NCBI GenBank assembly: GCA_001414345.1 | Contig: LLCB01000338.1 | Location: 1 to 60,079 of the forward strand | From: Hymenoscyphus infarciens | Taxonomy: Eukaryota > Ascomycota > Leotiomycetes > Helotiales > Helotiaceae | DNA length: 60,079 nucleotides | Direction of reading: 5' to 3' | Shown: positions 49,440 to 57,862 of the stretch, piece after piece | How positions within the stretch are numbered: position 1 is the first letter of the stretch | Layout of the letters: the number at the start of each line of letters is the position of its first letter | Translations under genes and position numbers: made by a program | Notes under the pieces: model-generated | Told to the model about the DNA's origin: nothing | The model's input: only the letters and a program-made list of their open reading frames with translations | Databases searched by the model: none

Positions 49440-49790
49440 ATATTATTATTAAGAAGGCAGATAAGAAGAGGCTAGGTATTAAGAGGCTAAGTATTAAAAG
49501 ACTAGGTATTAAAAGGCTAGGTGTTAAGAGGCTAGGTATTAAGAGGCTAAGTGTTAAAAGACTAGGTGTTAAAAGGCTAGGTATTAAGAGGCTAGGTATT
49601 AAGAGACTAGGTGTTAAGAGAGAGGTAGTTATTAGAGTAGTATTAAGAAATAAGAAGAATTTAATTATAGTTCTAATACTAAGAATTATAGAAGTAGCTA
49701 TTATTAGTAAGCCTATAAATTACTTACTATAAGAGCTACTAAATCTAGTAGTACTAGTAACACTAGTAGGTTATTAACGAAAAATTTAGT
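49440..49790 (+). pseudogene. Short basic relic frame with pentapeptide repeats
   Basis: The frame through the 15-bp repeats stays almost free of stops for about 115 codons, unusual for this region. The repeats encode R-L-G-I-K, giving a strongly basic segment. It is followed by a Val/Ile/Leu-rich tail ([20 protein letters not shown]). It could be the last exon of a gene whose upstream part is unreadable. No family was recognised. Confidence 0.35.
49469..49618 (+). repeat. 15-bp tandem repeat (10 copies, R-L-G-I-K)
   Basis: AGGCTAGGTATTAAG and close variants occupy ten consecutive 15-bp units. Variation is limited to transitions: GGT/AGT, AGG/AGA, AAG/AAA, and GTT or ATT at the fourth codon. 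Several units keep TG (GGTGTT), unlike the surrounding DNA. Confidence 0.95.
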
Positions 49791-51099
49791 AAATAGTAGT
49801 TATTAAAGAAGCTAATCCTCTCTACTCTTTTTTCTTTTTTATTAGAAATTCCTATTCTAACTCTAATTATATAAAGACTTATTATTATCCTCTTAAAAAA
49901 AGTAAGAAGAGTATATATATAGTAAATCTAGTAATACTATTTATTTATTTTAATTTAATTTCTTAAAGCTAATTTTAATATTAAATAGTTCTTCTCTTCT
50001 TTCCTTTATAAGAAGCTAATTAAAATAAGAATAACTCTATAATTTCTTTAAGTCTAGTATTTATTTATATATATTCTAACTAATTAACCTTTAAAGACCT
50101 ATTACCTAAGTATATTATATAAGTTTACTATTTATTAAGATATAAAAGAATAACTTAAGTAATTAAATATTAAAAGTAGATTTAGATAAGATTAGTCTAC
50201 TTAGGAAATAACTACTATAAATGATTATATATATAAGAGCGTAGTTATAACTATAATATTTAACTATTTAGGCTTTATAAGATCTTATAAAAATTAGAAT
50301 ATTAGAAAAATAGTTTAAATAAGAACTTTTTATACTTATAGTATAATATATAATCTTAGAAGAGTTAATAGAGTAATTACTAGAGTAATAGTACTAAAAC
50401 TCTTTATTAAAAAGGGTTTTTACTAATATAGAGTTAATACTACTCTAATTAAAATCCTAGGCATCTTAATTAGTATAGTTAGTTCTTTTTTTTCTTAGTA
50501 GTAGCTTAATTAATTTATTATTAAGGTTCTTTCTTCTTACTACTTATATCTATAGTACTTAATAGATTATACTAGATATTACTAATATTAAGATAACCTA
50601 TATTTTAAAGGTTTAAAGATAGGTTATTTAAATATACTATAATAACTATATATATAAATAGTGTTTTATAATTATATTAGTAAAATAAAGACTCTCTTTT
50701 ATATACTATTTAGTTATTACGTTTTCTAATATATAGAATTTAACTAAGACTCTAATTAATAAACTAAATATATAGCTTTTAAGAAGATATAGTTTAAAAA
50801 CATTAGTAAGTAACGTTAGTTAATAATAGATAAAGAATTTAAGATTTAATTATATAATTATATTAAGAGGATTTAGTAGTAGAGATAGTTTATAATAATT
50901 AGTATTAGATATACTAGTAGTAGAGAAAGAGCGTTATTTATAATATTTAGTATTAGATATTTAGAATAATTATACTATTAAAACTAGAGAGAGTATAATT
51001 TAGAATAATTAGTATTAAATACTTCTAAATAGTCTAGTCTATAATTATTAGTATTATATAATATAAAAAGCTTAAAAAATAAAGTATAATAAATACTAT
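49791..51099. other. AT-rich DNA grading into the right subterminal repeats
   Basis: No gene is visible. From about 50850 repeats of TTTATAATAATTAGTATTAG appear at irregular spacing, mirroring the decayed inner part of the left array. Confidence 0.5.
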
Positions 51100-53780
51100 A
51101 AAAAAGGTTAATTTATGATATTTAATATTAAATACTACTAAAAAGTTTAATTAGAATAATTAGTATTAGATATTATAAAAGATTAAATAGATACTACTAA
51201 GAAAGTTACTTTATAATATTTAAATTTAAATACTACTTAAGAATTAGTTTATAATAATTAGTATTAGATATTACTAAAAGGCTTTATTAGATACTATTTA
51301 AATAGAGAGAGAGAGGTTTATAATAATATTTCTTAAATACTACTAGAGAAAGAAGTTTATAGTAATTTTTATTAGATATTAGATAAAGAGAGAGAGAGTT
51401 TATAATAACTTTTATTAAAAACTACTAAGAGAGAAGTTTATAGTAATTTTTATTAGATACTACTAAGAGAGAGTTAAATAATAAATTTTATTAAAAACTA
51501 CTAAGAGAGAAGTTTATAGTAATTTTTATTAGATACTACTAAAGAGAGAGAGTAAGTTTATAATAATTATTATTAGATACTACTAAAGAAGAGAGAGATT
51601 TAAGATAATTATTATTAAATACTAGTAGTAGAGAGAAGTTCTTATTAAATACTAGAAAAGAGAGAGTTTATAATAAATTTTATTAAATACTAAAATAAAG
51701 AGAGTTTATAATAATTCTTATTAGATATAAGTAAAAGAGAGAGAGTTTATAATAACTTTTATTAAATACTAGTAAAAGAGAGAGAGTATAATAATTCTTA
51801 TTAGATAATAGTAAAAGAGAGAGACTTTATAATAATTTTTATTAGATACTAGTAGAGAAAGACTTTATAATAATTCTATTAAATACTAGAAGAAAGAGAG
51901 TTTATAATAATTTTTATTAAATACTAGTAGAAAGAGAGTTTATAAAAAGAGAGAGAGTTTATAATAATTCTTATTAGATATAAGTAAAAGAGAGAGAGTT
52001 TATAATAATCTTTATTAGATATAAGTAAAAGAGTTTTATAAGATACTAAAAGAGAAAGAGTTTATAATAATTCTTATTAAATATAAGTAAAAGAGAGAGG
52101 GTTTATAATAATCTTTATTAAATACTAGTAAAAGTAAGAGAGTTTATAATAATTCTTATTAAATATAAGTAATAGAGAGAGAGTTTATAATAATCTTTAT
52201 TAAATACTAGTAAAAGAGAGAAAGTTTATAATAATTTTTATTAGATACTAGTAAAAAAGAGAGAGTTTATAATAATTCTTATTAAATACTAAAAGTAAGA
52301 GAGTTTATAATAATTCTTATTATATACTAGAGTTTATAATAATCTTATTAGATACTAAGAAAAGAAAGAGAGTTTATAATAATTCTTATTAGATATAAGT
52401 AAAAGAAGAGAAAGTTTATAATAATCTTTATTAAATACTAGTAAAAGAGAGAGAGTTTATAATAATTCTTATTATATACTAGAGTTTATAATAATCTTTA
52501 TTAGATACTAGTAAAAGAGAGAGAGTTTATAATAATTCTTATTAAATACTAGTAAAAGAGAGAGAGTTTATAAGAATTCTTATTAGATACTAGTAAAAGA
52601 GAGAGAGTTTATAATAATTCTTATTAAATACTAGTAAAAGAGAGAGAGTATAATAATTCTTATTAGATAGTAGTAAAAGAGAGAGACTTTATAATAATTT
52701 TTATTAGATACTAGTAGAGAGAGAGTTTATAATAATTTTTATTAAATATTAAAAGAGTAAGAGTTTATAATAATTCTTATTAGATACTAGTAAAGAGAGA
52801 GTTTATAATAATTTTTATTAAATATAAGTAAAAGAGAAAAGGTTTATAATAATTTTTATAAGATACTAAAAGAGAGAGAGTTTATAATAATTCTTATTAA
52901 ATATAAGTAAAAGAGAGAAGTTTATAATAATCTTTATTAAATACTAGTAAAAAAGAGAGAGTTTATAATAATTCTTATTAGATATAAGTAATAGAGAGAA
53001 GGTTTATAATAATCTTTATTAGATACTAGTAAAAGAGAGAGAGTTTATAATAATTCTTATTAAATACTAGTAAAAGAGAGAGAGTTTATAATAATTCTTA
53101 TTAGATACTAGTAAAAGAGAGAGAGTATAATAATTCTTATTAAATACTAGAAGAGTAAGAGTTAATAATAATTTCTATTAGATACTAGTAGAGAGAGAGT
53201 TTATAATAATTTTTATTAAATATAAGTAAAAGAGAAGAGGTTTATAATAATTTTTATAAGATACTAAAAGAGAGAGAGTTTATAATAATTCTTATTAAAT
53301 ATAAGTAAAAAAGTAAGAGTTTATAATAATCTTTATTAAATACTAGTAAAAGAGAGAGAGTTTATAATAATTCTTATTAGATACTAAGAGAGTAAGAGTT
53401 TATAATAATTTTTATTAGATACTAGTAAAAGAGAGAGAGTTTATAATAATTCTTATTAGATACTAGAAGAGTAAGAGTTAATAATAATTTCTATTAAATA
53501 CTAGTAGAGAGAGAGTTTATAATAATTTTTATTAGATACTAGTAGAGAGAGAGTTTATAATAATTTTTATTAGATACTAGTAGAGAGAGAGTTTATAATA
53601 ATTTTTATTAGATATAATTTTTATTAGATACTAGAAGAGCGAGCGTTTATAATAATTTTTATTAGATACTAGTAGAGAGAGAGTTTATAATAATTTTTAT
53701 TAGATACTAGAAGAGAAAGAGTTTATAATAATTCTTATTAGATACTAGAAGAGAGAGAGTTTATAATAATTTTTATTAGA
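51100..53780 (-). repeat. Right subterminal array of 38-bp units (inverted)
   Basis: Units of about 38-45 bp read AGAGAGAGTTTATAATAATT followed by CTTATTAGATACTAGTAAA, the reverse complement of the left array unit. About 60-70 copies make it more than twice as long as the left array. Inner units are heterogeneous; the outermost units near 53500-53780 are nearly uniform and closest to the outer left units. Confidence 0.92.
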
Positions 53781-53799
53781 TACTAGATAAGTAAGGTTT

Positions 53800-53947
53800 A
53801 TTATAGAATATTTAATGTTTATTTATTATTAGAAAAATCTAAAATCTAGAATCTTATATAAGATCTAGCTTTAAGATAGTTAGACTATAGAAGAAGAACC
53901 GCTGCTTAGAAAGGCCGCTTTTAGCTAAGTACGTATGCTTAAGATGA
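53800..53947 (-). repeat. Right terminal inverted repeat, unique part
   Basis: The reverse complement matches 16099-16214 with the same order of blocks: GCTAAAAGCGGCCTTTCTAA, CAGCGGTTCTTCTTCTATAG, the near-palindrome and TTAGATTTTTCTAATA. The copy has an extra 50-60 bp (around 53790-53830) before the first array unit. Substitutions relative to the left copy are C-to-T and G-to-A. Confidence 0.85.
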
Positions 53948-55076
53948 ATTTATTCTATGAACTATATTTTTCGTTAATAAGAGAATAGAGAAAGAGCCGG
54001 ATTAAGAAATAGTATTATATAGCACCGCTATATAAGTTTCTATTTACTTATGCTTAAAAATAGGTTTTTATATTACGTTAAAACTTATACTTCTATAATA
54101 TTTATATAAAAAACGAATTCTATATACTTCTTTAGATACTATAGCTAGTAACTAGTAATATATAACTAATTTTTCTTCTTTTAAACGCTAATAGATAGTA
54201 GAGATATATAGAGCTAGTATAATTTTAGAAGACCTTATAAATAGGTTTTAGCTAATATACTATATAATTTAAAAAATTCTTAAAACTAACTATATAGTAA
54301 TCTAAGAGTAAAATAGACTTTACTCTAGTATACTAAAACTATACTTTACTTTTTACTTATATAATATTATCTATATAAAAACGTAGAGAGTTAAATATAT
54401 TAATTATACTACTTTACTAGCTATACTAACTATATAGCGTTAAATTAGCTATAAATTAGCTTTAGTATACTTAGTACTAAAGGTAACTTTCTCTTTAACT
54501 TCTCGTACTAAAAGTACTAAAGTTAATCTACTTTCTATCTTATAATACTAATAATTATTCGCTCTCTAAGTTCTATAATTAAGTAAAGATTACTTTATAG
54601 AAAACCTCTTATAGAGATATAATATTATAGCGTCTATATATACTACTCGCGTACTTAGATAGTTATAAGCTATTATAAAAGTACTCTTAGTATTTCTAGT
54701 CTTTCTAGTATAATTAATATATTAAATACTAAATATATTAGCTAGTATCTCTATTATAAATAATATTATAATAGTATATTTAAGAGCTAAGTATATTAAG
54801 TATACTAGAAGTACTATATATATTATTATAGTATATTATATATCTAAAAGCTTTTTATAAGATATCTAATATATATAAATCTAAATACTACTTTTATAGA
54901 GGTTTAGATATATATTATAAAGCTTATATCTAATAATATACTACTTTAGTATCTATTTATATATTAAATAGTAAATTAGTATACTAAAAGACCTCTCTTT
55001 ATTATAAAAAAAGTAGTAGATAAAAGACTTACTTTCTATTTATAATAGTAGAACTAGAATATAAAGAACTAGAGAT
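53948..55076. other. AT-rich spacer
   Basis: This DNA is less extreme than the interior of the large element (for example GAGCCGGATTAAG near 53995 and AGCACCGCTATATAAG near 54020) but largely RIP-mutated. No frame, element end or RNA gene was recognised. Confidence 0.45.
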
Positions 55077-55400
55077 TATAATAGCACGAAATACACACAA
55101 CTATAGAAGAGGTATATAGGAGTGCGTTTAGCAGAATAACGTATATAAATACTAGGCTCTAATATAGAAGAAAAGGAAAAACTATCCCTCTTCTACTCTA
55201 AGAGTAGGCTGTTATATACAAGAGGTTTAGATAGTACAAAAGAGTCTGAAACCGACTAACGTTATACGTCGGCTAATATAAAAGCCCGAACCTACGTAAC
55301 CTTCCTAAAACAGATAATATAAGACGACAACTGCCGAAACCCTATATATAGTAGGTAATCCCAGCTATCTAGAATAACGGCATACCGTTATAGAGATTAA
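55077..55400 (+). repeat. Left inverted arm of the 2 kb element
   Basis: It starts TATAATAGCACGAAATACAC and is comparatively rich in G+C. It contains TGTTATATACAAGAGGTTTA near 55209 and the small inverted repeat TAACGGCATACCGTTA near 55375. Confidence 0.75.
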
Positions 55401-55929
55401 TAATCTAGAGTAATAAGTATTTAATAGAGTAAGAGTAAAATAAAAACTATAGATATATATTTTATAAACTAGACTAAAATAAAGAATAAGAGGTAAACTA
55501 GTAATATAAATCTTTATTAGTTATAGTTTAAAATGTCTTTTAGAATACTAGATACTCTAATTTATATCTTATAAATAGAGACTCTATTTTAAAGAAGTAT
55601 AGATAGTTAGTAAATCTCTATTTTAGAGTTTCTAAGATATAAATAGCTCTAGACTTAAAAATATTCGATTATAAGATAATAGTCTTATTTATATTACTTA
55701 TAAAGTCTAGGATTAGCTTAAAGAAAGAAATATAATTCTTATTATAACGTATTTTTAAGTTGAAAACGCTCTAAAAAGCTTTATATTCAGAGGTGAAAAC
55801 TCTACTATATATAGAGAGAAAAGAGATTACGTAAGACCTTCTTTTTCTATAATATATAGATTAGTTTCTATTTTAGTTATAAGAATAAAAGTTATATCTT
55901 AAGTGTTTTTACTTACTATTCTATCTCTT

Positions 55930-56690
55930 CTTCTTCTACTTTCTTAGCCTTCTTAATAGCTATAGTATATATATTATATATCTTATTCTTAGAGTCTATT
56001 ATAAGTTCTTAATTCTTATTAAAGTAAGCTATTTATTCTTTAAACTAGTTATAAGTATTAGCTATAAAGCTTATTATATTATCTAGGTTAAAATAAGAGA
56101 ATTTATAAAAAAACTATATTATCTCCTTATTATCTTAATTATTAACCTCTAAGAGTAATTTATTAAAATTAGTAATATTAATATAGTTAGATAAGTAGAA
56201 AGTAAGAAGCTTATTTAAAGAGTTTAAAGTATTAATATACTTATATATTATAGATACTAGTATATATAGAGCTATATCTAGTATATCTATATAGTTTTCT
56301 TTAAAATTACTAATACTAAGTTCTAGACCTACTTAGTAATTAGAGTTAAAAAAGTAGTTATATAAGATATCTTTAGTAGATATGTTTTTTAATAAGACTT
56401 AAGCTAGTAGTATTAAGATATTAATACTAAACTCTAGCTAATTAGTAAACTTCTTATCTATTATAATATAAAGAACTAGACCTATGTTATTTTATAGATT
56501 AGTATTACTAAATATATATATAAGTATAAAAAAAGCTAGAAATGTAGTATAAGCTAACTAATCTTTTACTATCTCTTAGTCTTATACTAATAGTAGCGCT
56601 TCTTATACTTCTTCTAGGTATTCTAATAGTAAAAGTGCTTCTAAAAGATAATATTAAGCTTCTTAAAAAGAGGCTTCTTCTCTTTTATCT
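55930..56690 (-). pseudogene. Relic minus-strand frame inside the 2 kb element
   Basis: Reading the minus strand gives a tract with mixed charged residues ending in a Lys/Glu-rich segment (YFNKN, then ELIIDSKNKIYNIYTIAIKK, then AKKVEEEEIE) at about 55930-56030. It might be the end of a transposase or Gag-like protein. The family was not recognised and stop codons are frequent. Confidence 0.25.
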
Positions 56691-56719
56691 TACTAAATTT
56701 TAGAATAATAGATAGTAGG

Positions 56720-57041
56720 CTACTATAGTTAATATAATAGTATACTATCTTAGATAGCTAGGAGTATCTGTTATATATAAGGTTTTAGTAGTTATTATCT
56801 TATATTATCTGTTTTAGGAAAGTTACGTAGGTTCGAGCTTTTGTATTAGCCGAGGTTATTCAGTTTTAGACCCTTTTTATATAGTCTAAACCTCTTATAT
56901 ATAGTAGCCTACTTCTAGAGTTAGAGAGAGATAGTTTTTCCTTTTCTTCTATATTAGTGTCTAGTATTTATATATATTATTCTATCTCGAACGTACTCTT
57001 ATATACCTCTTCTCTAGTAGTATATATTTCGTACTATTATA
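56720..57041 (-). repeat. Right inverted arm of the 2 kb element
   Basis: Inverted copy of 55077-55400, with more TA in place of CA/TG. It ends CGTACTATTATA, matching the left start CGTGCTATTATA read in reverse. Confidence 0.75.
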
Positions 57042-57332
57042 TAAAAAGGAAAAACTCTTCTTCGCTAGTAATAGTATTTATAATATCTCTTTTAAGCTTA
57101 TTATTACTTTTATTTCTTTTTTAGACTAGAATCGGCCCTAAACAACGCTATTTTTAAATAGCTAGGTAATTAGAGACTATCTAGATAGCTAGTAATACTA
57201 GAGTTTAGTATTTATATAAATAGCTAGTAAAAATCGTATTTTATATATTAAGGAAGTAGGAATACGCTAAGTGTTCTAGAGACTTCTAATAACCCTCTTT
57301 ATATAGAAACTATTATATATAGGTTTAGTAAA
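57042..57332. other. Short spacer before the right-hand LTR element
   Basis: RIP-mutated DNA without recognisable content, apart from less mutated patches such as ATCGGCCCTAAACAACGC near 57131. Confidence 0.4.
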
Positions 57333-57800
57333 TGTCGGTATAACTTAATAGTAAGTAACTGCTCGGGATAGTACACGTGGGAACACGTGACCTTCTCGCT
57401 TAAGAGCTACTTAAGTAGGCATTATAGCTAGCTTTACTTAGTATATATAAACGATAATATAACTCTTTTTACATTGCTTTTATAACTATAAGTTATACTA
57501 ATACTAATTAGTAGATATATAGATTAGATACTTAGTTACTTTATATATTTCTACTATAGATATACTTATATAAAAGTAAACTCGATATTACTAGTAGACT
57601 CTCTTTCTCCGATCGTAACTCCTTCTACTATTTAATAACTTCGACAATATACTATAAACGCTTCTTAAAATAAGAAGCGCTAATTACGAATACTAACCTT
57701 CTTTTATCTACTAAGATAATTTATACTCTCTAAAACACTTATTCACTCGAAATCTAAATTCTCTTTTACCTACTAAGTAAAGTATAAACAGACTTTTGAT
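57333..57800 (+). repeat. Probable 5' LTR of the right-hand element
   Basis: It begins with TG and keeps CA/TG in its first 80 bases. It has two CACGTG sites (57374-57379 and 57384-57389) and a TATA-like run TATATATAA at 57442-57450. The 3' boundary cannot be fixed because the partner LTR is outside the window; about 57790 is a guess. Confidence 0.5.
57374..57389. promoter_or_regulatory. Two CACGTG sites 10 bp apart
   Basis: CACGTGGGAACACGTG holds two E-box cores one helical turn apart, upstream of the TATA-like run. They survive RIP although both contain CpA and TpG, because they lie at the outer edge of the repeat. A regulatory role is inference. Confidence 0.5.
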
Positions 57801-57828
57801 AATATCTAAATTTAATTTAAGTAATAAT

Positions 57829-57862
57829 AATATCTATAATATCTATAATATCTATAATATAA
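57829..57862. repeat. 9-bp tandem repeat
   Basis: TATCTATAA repeated three to four times at the start of the gag-like frame. Confidence 0.9.

Larger units (their letters stand above)
16099..53947. mobile_element. 37.8 kb inverted-repeat-bounded element, family unknown
   Basis: The left end (16099 onward, starting CCACCTCAAGCATGCG) matches the reverse complement of the right end (up to 53947) for about 120 bp, allowing for C-to-T and G-to-A changes. Both ends then enter arrays of the same 38-bp unit in opposite orientation. The block is sharply bounded on the left by unmutated host DNA. Everything inside is RIP-mutated, with relic coding frames that I could follow only on the plus strand. Long inverted ends plus subterminal arrays resemble a giant DNA transposon or a Maverick/Polinton-like integrated element, but I found no polymerase B, integrase, tyrosine recombinase (Starship captain) or transposase motif. 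No target duplication is visible at the ends I chose. Confidence 0.65.
55077..57041. mobile_element. 2 kb element with inverted arms of about 320 bp
   Basis: The left arm (55077 to about 55400) matches the reverse complement of the right arm (about 56720 to 57041) over its full length. Shared landmarks include GGAAAAACTATC near 55177 against GATAGTTTTTCC near 56930, and CGAACCTACGTAACCTTCCT near 55290 against AGGAAAGTTACGTAGGTTCG near 56817. The left arm keeps many CA/TG while the right arm is more mutated. It could be a DNA transposon with long inverted repeats, or two LTR-like copies in opposite orientation. No clear target duplication was found. Confidence 0.7.

Noticed and set aside
17650..50800. 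Mitochondrial or organellar DNA because of the extreme AT content
   Set aside because: The AT bias comes from loss of CpA/TpG with excess TpA, a RIP signature. There are nuclear LTR retrotransposons and no organellar genes.
16099..53947. Assignment to Starship elements
   Set aside because: No tyrosine-recombinase captain frame was recognised near the left end, and long inverted ends with arrays do not fit the Starship pattern.
16090..53955. Target-site duplication of the 37.8 kb element
   Set aside because: I compared flanks for several possible end positions between 16099 and 16106. No 2-8 bp direct repeat was found, even allowing RIP changes.
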